DNA of 34,577 bases from CAYVAP01 sp964521065 (lineage in GTDB: Bacteria > Bacteroidota > Bacteroidia > J057). The number at the start of each line of letters is the position of its first letter. Position 1 is the first letter of the stretch. The notes beneath the pieces are model-generated. The model did not search any database and had not been told where the DNA came from. It saw only the letters and a list, made by a program, of their open reading frames with translations. Below are positions 24,125 to 31,369 of this stretch, piece after piece. The DNA is taken from the NCBI GenBank assembly GCA_964521065.1, contig CAZFPQ010000046.1, positions 1 to 34,577 on the forward strand. Direction: 5' to 3'. The translations under genes and the position numbers were made by a program.

Positions 24125-25351
24125 TCACTTCTCAAGGTCAAAGTCTACCGCAACACTATAAAAGGTAGCTACAGCGACATCCGATATAACCCCTGGTCTC
24201 CAAAGAGGCATGGCTTGGATCGCCTCGCGCACAGCTTGATCACAGGAGGCCTCCAAACTTCGACGAATCTTGATCTGAGTGACCTTCCCATTTGGAAGGA
24301 TCACGAAGCTCGCCACAACTCGGCCTTGAATCATGGCGTCCCGGATCTGTCTCGGGTATTCCACCTTACTCAAATAGGATTTGAGCTGGGCCTCCCCACC
24401 TGCGAATTGGGGGACCTCGTCCAACTCTTCTACGGCATATACCCGATTGACGACTGAAGACGATAGGGGAGCAGGTTCTTGGGGATCCACATTCCTGAGC
24501 CTAGTCCCCCTAGGTTCTATATCCCTTATGATAGGTGAGATGCCCGGCTCATTGCTGGCCCATAAGTTTTCGGCAGGTAGCTCAACTGGAAGTGAGGCCT
24601 CGGGTTCGTTAGCAGAAAATAAACTGGGATCAGCCTCTTGGATTGGCCTAACTTCAGAAGGCTCTTGGTCGGCTCCCTCGGCAATACGATCAGGTGGAGC
24701 CTGATCAGCTACTGGAGCTTGTTCTTGAGCGGGGAAAATGGAAAAAGCTTTCTTGTAGATGCTCCTGGCCGAATCTTTCGTAGCTAACAACTTGACTTCA
24801 AAGTTACCAGGACGGGGATAGCGGTAGACCGTTTGTCTATTAACTATTCGTTTAACTCCATTTCCAAAATCAAGCAAATAACTGATAGCGGGATCATATT
24901 TCTCAATGGTAAATACCAGTAATTCTTTGGCCTCACGCTTACCGGAAATATCAAGTGAGAAAACGGGTAGCCACTCTAACGTATCCGCTATTGGACTGTC
25001 CTCTTCACTTTCAATAAGGCTAAGGGCTTCGGTAATGCGGATGAGGGCCGCATAATCTTCCATAGACCGGATCGTCTCTGTACCTAGGTCAGGATGATTG
25101 ACAAGGATCGCTGCTGCGTCGCTTTGAAGAGCGGTGGCTAAGCTGGTGGAGTCCAATGTGCCTAAACCATACACTTCCAACGAGCCCGGCGTCTGCCTCA
25201 AAAAGACAAAAGCCCCTACACCCATTCCTGTTATGAGAAGGAGAATAATCAGTAGGCGTACGCTTTGGCGGCGGCGCTTAGATTGCTCGCTAGCTTCAAG
25301 GCGATGCAAAACATCATCGATTTGATTGGTTGACTGTGGGATGGTCGACAT
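24125..25351 (-). CDS. TonB family protein with PKD-like periplasmic domain (copy 2)
   Basis: The 408-residue protein is a clear paralogue of the neighbouring TonB protein, with the same order of parts: cytoplasmic NQIDDVLHRLEASEQSKRRRQ, membrane anchor at about 32-52, ILVNHPDLGTETIRSMEDYA, the PKD-like beta domain (ISYLLDFGNGVKRIV, YRYPRPGNFEVKLLA), an acidic Pro-rich linker, and a TonB C-terminal domain (VPQFAGGEAQLKSYLS, MIQGRVVASFVILPNGKVTQI, MPLWRPG). The linkers differ most, while the N-terminal segment, the LVNHPDLGTET motif and the PKD-like core are best kept. Both copies have the same leader. The usual FPGG of this TonB type is FAGG here. A tandem duplication followed by divergence explains the pair. 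Confidence 0.87.
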   Translation of the reverse strand: MSTIPQSTNQIDDVLHRLEASEQSKRRRQSVRLLIILLLITGMGVGAFVFLRQTPGSLEVYGLGTLDSTSLATALQSDAAAILVNHPDLGTETIRSMEDYAALIRITEALSLIESEEDSPIADTLEWLPVFSLDISGKREAKELLVFTIEKYDPAISYLLDFGNGVKRIVNRQTVYRYPRPGNFEVKLLATKDSARSIYKKAFSIFPAQEQAPVADQAPPDRIAEGADQEPSEVRPIQEADPSLFSANEPEASLPVELPAENLWASNEPGISPIIRDIEPRGTRLRNVDPQEPAPLSSSVVNRVYAVEELDEVPQFAGGEAQLKSYLSKVEYPRQIRDAMIQGRVVASFVILPNGKVTQIKIRRSLEASCDQAVREAIQAMPLWRPGVISDVAVATFYSVAVDFDLEK

Positions 25352-25834
25352 AGTTGAGAAATACTTAATGATAGTGTTAGTGGCATGTGAGTAGTTTTGT
25401 TTTCAAACATTACCAATCCCTGTATGGGTGCTCTGCCCCATTTAGTGGTGTAGTCAAAATCAAAAGGTAGTCGTGTTTCTAAGCGGGTTTTTCCTAAAGA
25501 AATGGAGGCAAGTACCTAGTAGCGCAGTTTTGCCTTTTTGTGCTGATTGTTTTTTTCTTTCTTAACCAAAAGTGAATACTTCACCATTCGTATAAAAATC
25601 CCACAAACCTTAGACCGCATAAAGTGGCCTTGACATGAACCGCTTATATGCTTTACCCAACGGCCATCAGAAATGTATGACCTGCCAAATAGAAAAGATG
25701 AATGGAAAAATTTAAAACCAGATTTTTTGCCAAAAACTTAATTCTCGAATAAGGAAAATACTTCCTTAGTCAGCATTTTACCCTTTGCGAAAAACAACCA
25801 AAACAACAGCCTAAGCCTCAATTCTATAGCTGGT

Positions 25835-25870
25835 TAAGAGGCTGCTTATCTTTTCAGGGTTTTGCCTCCC
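25835..25870. repeat. Partial copy of the MITE-like left end
   Basis: TAAGAGGCTGCTTATC followed by TTTTCAGGGTTTT aligns with the left end of the 11930-12094 element over about 28 bases with five to six changes. Just upstream, ACAGCCTAAGCCTC (25806-25819) looks like a decayed right end of another unit, so this may be two remnants placed tail to head. Confidence 0.4.
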
Positions 25871-25939
25871 CTCAGCGAATTACCAAATCAGAAATATCAA
25901 TCAATAGCCATATTCTTGTTATGAATATATTACCAAGCC

Positions 25940-25960
25940 CCTAGATCGAAGGGATCTAGG
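25940..25960 (-). terminator. Small hairpin downstream of the 2TM gene
   Basis: CCTAGATC (25940-25947) and GATCTAGG (25953-25960) form an 8-bp perfect stem with loop GAAGG, 70 bp past the stop codon of the 2TM-domain gene. No U-run follows, so its role as terminator is tentative. Confidence 0.4.
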
Positions 25961-26029
25961 AGCTTAGTACTGACTACTTAGGAGAGTATCTGTATACCAA
26001 GTTGTACAAGAGTTCTACAGCAAAGCTCT

Positions 26030-26338
26030 TTAATCGACCTGAGGGCGCTCATGGACATTTACAACTTGTTGATCCCACCACTCCAAATACTCTTGGGGTT
26101 CAGTTTCATCATACGCTTGGACCGGCTTAGCCTGAGCTCTGAGTTTGCGATATTTACCAATAAGAGAAATGCCCCAACTTAAGGTCAGGTAAATTGGCCA
26201 AGGATGCACACCGGACATACTGCTGGCATAGATGCCCCATAAGGCCCCGATCACAAATAAATAATTCATGAACTGAGTGCGCAAAGCTACCTTTTGCTGG
26301 GCCAAAGAAAGGGGCGATTTTTTTGCTTTACGAGGCAT
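26030..26338 (-). CDS. 2TM domain-containing small membrane protein
   Basis: This 102-residue protein carries two hydrophobic segments (MNYLFVIGALWGIYASSM and WPIYLTLSWGISLIGKY) with a short loop, matching the 2TM-domain family common in Bacteroidota, where the domain may stand alone or precede a LytTR or kinase part. The start at 26338 (MPRKAKKSP) is chosen because the longer frame upstream reads through a G/A-rich array and has no likeness to the family. The C-terminal tail is acidic (QAYDETEPQEYLEWWDQQ). It is 125 bp downstream of the DUF4269 gene. The function is unknown. Confidence 0.75.
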   Translation of the reverse strand: MPRKAKKSPLSLAQQKVALRTQFMNYLFVIGALWGIYASSMSGVHPWPIYLTLSWGISLIGKYRKLRAQAKPVQAYDETEPQEYLEWWDQQVVNVHERPQVD

Positions 26339-26340
26339 GA

Positions 26341-26440
26341 GATTGAGGTGATTAGAGGCGAGAAGTGGGAGCTGAGGTTTTATTCTTCTCTTGGTTGTTG
26401 ATTGAATTAATGATCTCTCATCTCTCTCAAAAGTTGTAAA
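26341..26440. repeat. Opposed G/A-rich and C/T-rich tracts
   Basis: Heptads GATTAGA, GGCGAGA, AGTGGGA, GCTGAGG (about 26351-26378) lie on the plus strand. Some 35 bp further on, a C/T-rich tract TCTCTCATCTCTCTCA (26414-26429) is the same kind of array on the minus strand, shortly after the DUF4269 stop codon. The two tracts could pair with each other in RNA. Confidence 0.45.
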
Positions 26441-26463
26441 TCTCAATGGGAAAAATGCGGAAA

Positions 26464-27000
26464 CTACTCCCGCAAGAGGGCCTCATACGGATCACCTTGC
26501 AGCCCCAAAACCTGTGCGAAGGCTGGCTCCGTTTTCACTCCTTCTTTTTTCAACACAAGTACTGCGCTTCTCAGTTTTTCGCCATGCTGCTGAAGCAGTT
26601 CGTATTCCTTGACCATGTGCCGAAAAGCGTATTGATTACGCACAGGAACAGGCTGAGCAAATATCTCAATGGGCCAATTTATTACCCGAAACCGAACCAC
26701 CAGTGAGGTTACTCCCCGGCTTTCTCGATAGTGAAAAGAAAAAGCCTCAAAATGGCCAAACCAAGCTTGAGCTAGCTGACTGAACTCCGACAGATTTTCT
26801 ACCTCACAGATTAGGTCTAGGTCACTGCTTTTGGTAGCGAGGTCAATGGGAATGGTGCCCACCAATACCCCATCATAGGCCGCCAACCGAGTAAATACCT
26901 GAGCTGACCGCAACTCCTCATACGCATCTTGCTGTTGGACATTACCAGCGAGCAGGTAGCTAGGGTCAAACCAGTCAGGTGGCATCACAGCCATGCTCAT
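26464..27000 (-). CDS. DUF4269 domain protein (nucleotidyltransferase-like)
   Basis: The 178-residue protein matches the DUF4269 family: VLVGTIPIDLATKSSDLDLICEV near residue 50, SLVVRFRVINWPIEIFAQ in the middle, and PVRNQYAFRHMVKEYELL followed by a C-terminal helix. The D-x-D arrangement (SDLDL) resembles a minimal nucleotidyltransferase site and the family is placed near that fold; the substrate is unknown. Its ATG overlaps the TGA stop codon of the sulfatase gene (26997-27000), so the two are translationally coupled, although no functional link between sulfatase and DUF4269 is known. There is no signal peptide, so it acts in the cytoplasm. Confidence 0.88.
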   Translation of the reverse strand: MSMAVMPPDWFDPSYLLAGNVQQQDAYEELRSAQVFTRLAAYDGVLVGTIPIDLATKSSDLDLICEVENLSEFSQLAQAWFGHFEAFSFHYRESRGVTSLVVRFRVINWPIEIFAQPVPVRNQYAFRHMVKEYELLQQHGEKLRSAVLVLKKEGVKTEPAFAQVLGLQGDPYEALLRE

Positions 27001-28667
27001 TCTTCTGTAGAATCTAGTTCCAAGCTATCTTGTGTCACCATCATTCCCATGCTATCTAGCTTTGCCGAGCTACTGTCCCCTATCATAAATTGCTCTCGGA
27101 TGGGATCATCGTACTGAACTTGCAGCTCTAACAAACGCGCATGAAGTTGGGTGCGAATCTCTGAATAAGCAGAATCGGCGTATACATTGCTCAACTCTTC
27201 TGGATCTGCCTCCAAGTCATATAGCTCCCACTCGTCTATATCGTCGTAAAAATGAATGAGCTTGTAGCGATCCGTACGCACGCCATAATGGCGTTTTACG
27301 GCGTGTACGCCTGGGTATTCGTAGTAGTGATAATACAGCGCATCTCGCCATTCTATAGGTTGGGCCTGAAATAGGGGAATCAAACTTTGGCCCTGCATAT
27401 TCTCCGGGGGTGTCATCCCAGCCGCTTCGAGAATGGTCTGGGCATAATCCAGATTTTGCACCAAATCGCGGTTCTCCGAGCCGGGCTCAATCACCCCGGG
27501 CCAGGAGGCAATCAAGGGAGTCCGGAAAGATTCCTCGTACATGAATCGCTTATCAAACCAGCCATGCTCCCCCAGGTAGAATCCTTGATCAGAGGTGTAA
27601 ATGATCAGGGTACTGTCTCGTAATCCTGTCTCATCAAGATAGTCTAGTAAACGCCCGATGTTCTCATCCACCGACTGGATACAGCCTAAGTAATCTTCCA
27701 TGTAGCGCTGATACTCCCATTCCAATAAAGTCGAATCATCCATGGGCCAACGGGCCTGAAAATCCGCAATGATGGGCTGGTAAACCGAGTCCCAAGCGGC
27801 TTTCTGCTCTGGGGTCATGCGCTCCTGCTCCTTGAGGTATTTCTGTGGGTGCCAGCCTTCTTCCTCAATCCCTAATTCAGCCAAAACACTGGGAGGAATC
27901 TTGTGGTCATGGGTAAAGGTCATGTCGGCCAAAATGCCCATTTCTTGTTCCTTCGCTGCCTGTCCACGGCCCTCATAGTCATCGAACAAAGTCGTGGGCT
28001 GCGCAAAATTACTGCCTACTAGCTTACCCAAATGATTGGGCCCCGGCATCCATTCTCGGTGAGGGGCCTTGTGCTGGTAAATCAGCAAAAAGGGCTCGGT
28101 GCTATCACGGCCGGTCTCCAGCCAATTAATCGCTTCATCGGTGATTATATCCGTCACATAGCCGGTATCCCGCACAATTCCTTCTGGCGTACGCCAGTCA
28201 GGATTATAGTAACTACCTTGACCAGGCAAGATTTTCCAATAATCAAAACCACGGGGCTCAGACTTGAGGTGCCATTTGCCGATCATCGCAGTTTGATATC
28301 CAGAGTCTTGCATGATCTGGGGATAGATGACCTTGCTGCTATCGAAGGGAAGAATGTTGTCCAAGACCCCGTTTACATGGCTATGGGTTCCGGTGAGGAT
28401 TACGGCCCGGCTGGGGGCACAAATCGAGTTACTCACAAAAGCTTGTTCGAAGCGCATGCCCGAATTGGCGAGTCGGTCGATATTAGGGGTTTGGATCAAA
28501 CCTGACCCATAGGCTGAAATGGCCTGATAGGCGTGGTCATCAGTCATGATAAAGATGATGTTGGGGCGATCCGGCAAGGGAGGTGCACTCGGCTCTACGT
28601 CCAACTCATCCGATTCACAGGCCCAAACCAAGGGCAATAACAACAACAGGAAATAAATGGGTCTCAT
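26997..28667 (-). CDS. Sulfatase lipoprotein (formylglycine-type)
   Basis: This 556-residue protein has a lipoprotein signal (lipobox Cys17 in LPLVWAC) and the sulfatase core: NIIFIMTDDH with metal ligands Asp43 and Asp44, the formylglycine site CAPSRAVILTGTHSH with Cys83, IGKWHLKSEPRGFDYW and IYTSDQGFYLGEHGWFDKRFMYEE with further metal and sulfate ligands. The C-terminal part (YRTDRYKLIHFYDDIDEWELYDLEADPEE) is the usual DUF4976-like tail. It should remove sulfate from a glycan or other ester in the periplasm or at the cell surface after activation by a formylglycine-generating enzyme, which is not encoded here. It lies 11 bp after the DinB gene and overlaps DUF4269. Confidence 0.95.
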   Translation of the reverse strand: MRPIYFLLLLLPLVWACESDELDVEPSAPPLPDRPNIIFIMTDDHAYQAISAYGSGLIQTPNIDRLANSGMRFEQAFVSNSICAPSRAVILTGTHSHVNGVLDNILPFDSSKVIYPQIMQDSGYQTAMIGKWHLKSEPRGFDYWKILPGQGSYYNPDWRTPEGIVRDTGYVTDIITDEAINWLETGRDSTEPFLLIYQHKAPHREWMPGPNHLGKLVGSNFAQPTTLFDDYEGRGQAAKEQEMGILADMTFTHDHKIPPSVLAELGIEEEGWHPQKYLKEQERMTPEQKAAWDSVYQPIIADFQARWPMDDSTLLEWEYQRYMEDYLGCIQSVDENIGRLLDYLDETGLRDSTLIIYTSDQGFYLGEHGWFDKRFMYEESFRTPLIASWPGVIEPGSENRDLVQNLDYAQTILEAAGMTPPENMQGQSLIPLFQAQPIEWRDALYYHYYEYPGVHAVKRHYGVRTDRYKLIHFYDDIDEWELYDLEADPEELSNVYADSAYSEIRTQLHARLLELQVQYDDPIREQFMIGDSSSAKLDSMGMMVTQDSLELDSTEE

Positions 28668-28678
28668 AGGAAAAATGA

Positions 28679-29194
28679 TCAGGGATCAGGGGTTTGATTC
28701 AGGTCTACGCCTGCATAGAAGCCCAAATCTTGATTGAGTAGGTATTTGGTCCAAAAAATGATCTGTCCGGTATGATAAGAATAATGCTCTACCGCATGCA
28801 AAGCCGCGCCCAAGCCTGACATCTCATAAGCTTGTACCCGCCGCGACTTGAGCAATTGAGGTTCCGAGACGCTGCGAAGGATGGCCACCGCTTGGTCCAC
28901 GGTGTCTTGTAGGATTTTACCTAGTTCGGCCTTGCTATAGCCACCTTCCGTAGCAAACTCTACGTCCCGCTCACGCGCATCGGGTTGCTCAGCCAGAGAT
29001 GAAAGGATATACTGCCCTATGTTGCCCCGAAGATGTAGAATTTGATTCCCCACACTGTTGCTGGCTGCGTTAGGTCGCTGCCATACCTGAGCTTCACTTA
29101 GTAGATCCAGACAAGTCAGGATGCGAGGGGTATTGTCTTCCATTCGTACGATGGCTTCGCGCAGAAATTCAGAAGCAAGAGCGGAGGTGGACAT
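28679..29194 (-). CDS. DinB-superfamily protein (possible DUF1572 type)
   Basis: The 171-residue four-helix protein has the metal-triad pattern of the DinB superfamily: His54 in NQILHLRGNIGQYI, and His137 and His141 in HAVEHYSYHTGQIIFW. The N-terminal part SEAQVWQRPNAASNSVGN is the usual loop before the first His. Members include bacillithiol transferases and many proteins of unknown role; the DUF1572 subgroup is the nearest I can name. It is cytoplasmic. It is first in a run with the sulfatase (11-bp gap) and DUF4269 and is divergent from the flavoprotein gene, with only about 23 bp between starts. Confidence 0.86.
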   Translation of the reverse strand: MSTSALASEFLREAIVRMEDNTPRILTCLDLLSEAQVWQRPNAASNSVGNQILHLRGNIGQYILSSLAEQPDARERDVEFATEGGYSKAELGKILQDTVDQAVAILRSVSEPQLLKSRRVQAYEMSGLGAALHAVEHYSYHTGQIIFWTKYLLNQDLGFYAGVDLNQTPDP

Positions 29195-29217
29195 GGGATG
29201 GGCGTAGCTGGGTGAAT

Positions 29218-30465
29218 ATGTGTATCTTCACCAAGAAAGTAAGAAGCCCCCTGAAGTACAAGCACAAAGGGAACCTCATCGAGTCAAAAATCACCAGCCT
29301 GAACCCATCTTCCTTGTCTGTCGATTTACCTTCTTCCGTTGACGTAGCCATTGTAGGAGCTGGCCCTACCGGCTGTACCGTTGCTTTGGGCTTAGCCGAA
29401 AGTGGACTGAAAGTAGCTCTGCTAGACGCAGCCAGCTTTCCTTGTGACAAAGTCTGCGGGGATGCCATTCCAGGCTTGGCCATCAAAACCCTGCGCCGCC
29501 TATCCCCTACCCTAGCCGAGGAATTCGATCAACTGGACGTGCACCTTCGCACCCGGCGCACCCGGTTTTCCTGGAATGAGCAGCCCGCCATTGAGGTAAA
29601 TTGGGTCTTGCCAGCCTATACCTGTCCTAGGCGAGATTTTGATCAGGCTATGCTCAACTTGGTGCTAGCCCATAGCGACACCCTGGTTTATCAAGCCACT
29701 CCTATTCAGCAAATCGAAGCCGATGAGCAAGGCTATTGGCTGCACAGTCAAGGTAAGCAAGTGCATACTCGGCTCTTGATCGGCTGCGACGGCAGTCGCT
29801 CCTTGGTGGCTCGGCAACTGCGGACGGGTCCCATTGATCGGCGCCATCACGGCGGAGCCGTGCGCCAGTATTTTCAAGGAGTGAAAGACTTAGAACCTGA
29901 TCGCACTGAGATTTTTGTGCAAAAAGACTTTTTGCCCGGCTACTTTTGGGTCTTTCCCCTACCCAATGGCCGCGCCAACGTAGGCCTGGGCATGCGCTCC
30001 GACGAGATCGCCCGCCGCAAGGTCAACCTCAAGCAATGGCTTTCTGCCTTCATCCAGGCCTCGCCAGAACTGCGGCAGCGTTTTGCCAAAGCTTTTCCCT
30101 TAGAAACGGTCAAAGGCTACGGCTTACCTTTCGGTTCTCAGCGTTTGTCCCTGAGCGGGCAGCGTTTGTTGCTGGCGGGGGACGCCGCTTCGCTGGTGGA
30201 CCCTTTCAGTGGAGATGGCATTGGCTATGGGGTCTTCAGTGGCTGCTTGGCTGCGCAGCAAATCTTGCGTGCTTTTGAAGCGGACCGTTTCGATGCCGCT
30301 TTCCTGTCCCAGTATGACCAAGAGCTATGGCGTCAAATTGGCCCCGAACTCAAGCGCAAAGCCAGGTTGCAGCAGTTGATCACCGACCAGCCTTGGCTGG
30401 TACAGGCAGGTATAGCCTTGACGCGGGTACCGAGGTTGAAGTGTTGGGTGCAGGGGGTGGTGTAA
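29218..30465 (+). CDS. Geranylgeranyl reductase family FAD-dependent oxidoreductase
   Basis: The protein has the p-hydroxybenzoate-hydroxylase-like fold: FAD-binding VAIVGAGPTGCTVALGLAES, FPCDKVCGDAIPG, the IGCDGSRSLVARQL motif, and LLLAGDAASLVDPFSGDGIGYG, all typical of geranylgeranyl reductase family proteins. Family members reduce prenyl chains or oxidise varied small molecules; the substrate here is unknown. The start is uncertain. ATG at 29218 gives about 40 extra residues before the FAD fold; the GTG at 29212 and the TTG at 29314 are alternatives, and the last would free space for a promoter between this gene and the divergent DinB gene. The C-terminus (RVPRLKCWVQGVV) ends at the usual place. 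Confidence 0.88.
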   Translation: MCIFTKKVRSPLKYKHKGNLIESKITSLNPSSLSVDLPSSVDVAIVGAGPTGCTVALGLAESGLKVALLDAASFPCDKVCGDAIPGLAIKTLRRLSPTLAEEFDQLDVHLRTRRTRFSWNEQPAIEVNWVLPAYTCPRRDFDQAMLNLVLAHSDTLVYQATPIQQIEADEQGYWLHSQGKQVHTRLLIGCDGSRSLVARQLRTGPIDRRHHGGAVRQYFQGVKDLEPDRTEIFVQKDFLPGYFWVFPLPNGRANVGLGMRSDEIARRKVNLKQWLSAFIQASPELRQRFAKAFPLETVKGYGLPFGSQRLSLSGQRLLLAGDAASLVDPFSGDGIGYGVFSGCLAAQQILRAFEADRFDAAFLSQYDQELWRQIGPELKRKARLQQLITDQPWLVQAGIALTRVPRLKCWVQGVV

Positions 30466-30593
30466 AAAAGAGTATATGAATGAGGGCTGGTTCAACACAA
30501 TTGAGACTTTTGACGCTATCTCTCGCCAAGATGCATTATACAAGATCATCGCTTTTATGTATTAATCTTACTGCTACCAAAGCAGCCGCCCCC

Positions 30594-31355
30594 TCACTTC
30601 ACCAACATCACCTCTACCCCGCTCCAATTCTCCGGTACTCCCTCCCGCAGATGCTCCTGGCTCAGCCGCAGGTAATGCTGAGTCGGCCCATCTTCAGGGG
30701 CCTGGGCCAAGATGGCTTCCCATTGGGAGCTAGCCTCCGCAAAGTCCGCCTGCAAATAGGTTTGCATGGCGGCCTCAAAGGGAGCTTGCAGGGCCGCGAG
30801 TTGGGCTTGGGTGGCCTCGGGTTCACCTCCATACGCTTGGTACACAGGCATGGGCTGCTTGCGGCCCTTGACGATGACTCGACCCAGGCGGCGGAGTTGG
30901 TCTCGGGCGGACTCGGGCAGGCGCTGGAAAGTAGCGTCGCTGAGCAGCAGGTTGACGCCAAAATGCTTGGTCAGCCCTTCCATGCGGCTGGCGGTGTTCA
31001 CGGTGTCAGATACCACCCCGGCTTCTAAGCGCAGGGTATCGCCGATGATGCCCATCATCAGGGGGCCGGTGTGCACGCCGATGCCGATCTGGAGGGGGAG
31101 TCGCCCTTTGGCGATTCGAACCTCGTTGTAATCAGCCAGGGATTGCTGCATTTCCGTGGCTGCTTGTAGCGCATCAGCGGGCTCATGCATGAAGAGGGCC
31201 ATGATGCCATCCCCATAGTATTGGTTCACAAAGCCCTCATGATTCTGGATAATGGGGCCCATGCGACCTAAGTAAGCATTCAGGAAATTGAAGTTTTCTT
31301 GGGGGGTCATGCCCTCGGCCAAGGTGGTGTAGCGGCGGATGTCGGAAAAGAGCAC
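30594..31355 (-). CDS. Cyclase catalytic fragment (C-terminal part of split gene)
   Basis: The 253 residues form a class III adenylate/guanylate cyclase domain: LFSDIRRYTTLAEGM and YYGDGIMALF carry the two metal-binding Asp, and VVSDTVNTASRMEGL carries the Asn and Arg of the transition-state motif. The last 80 residues are a helical tail (FEAAMQTYLQADFAEASSQWEAIL) of the TPR-like type often found after such domains. As read, translation would need the GTG at 31355, inside the first catalytic strand, so independent expression is unlikely. If the frameshift is real, the domain has lost its membrane sensor. Confidence 0.7.
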   Translation of the reverse strand: MLFSDIRRYTTLAEGMTPQENFNFLNAYLGRMGPIIQNHEGFVNQYYGDGIMALFMHEPADALQAATEMQQSLADYNEVRIAKGRLPLQIGIGVHTGPLMMGIIGDTLRLEAGVVSDTVNTASRMEGLTKHFGVNLLLSDATFQRLPESARDQLRRLGRVIVKGRKQPMPVYQAYGGEPEATQAQLAALQAPFEAAMQTYLQADFAEASSQWEAILAQAPEDGPTQHYLRLSQEHLREGVPENWSGVEVMLVK

Positions 31356-31369
31356 GGTGACTTCTTTTT

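Larger units (their letters stand above)
25352..26029. other. Long A/T-rich spacer upstream of the TonB pair
   Basis: This 678-bp spacer holds no credible gene on either strand. It is more A/T-rich than its surroundings between about 25540 and 25780. Visible pieces are the TonB leader (25352-25376), a partial copy of the MITE-like left end (25835-25870) and a small hairpin (25940-25960). A promoter for TonB copy 2 is expected but not placed. Confidence 0.5.

Noticed and set aside
26446..26706. 86-codon (+) frame
   Set aside because: It is antisense to the DUF4269 gene, whose protein matches a known family.
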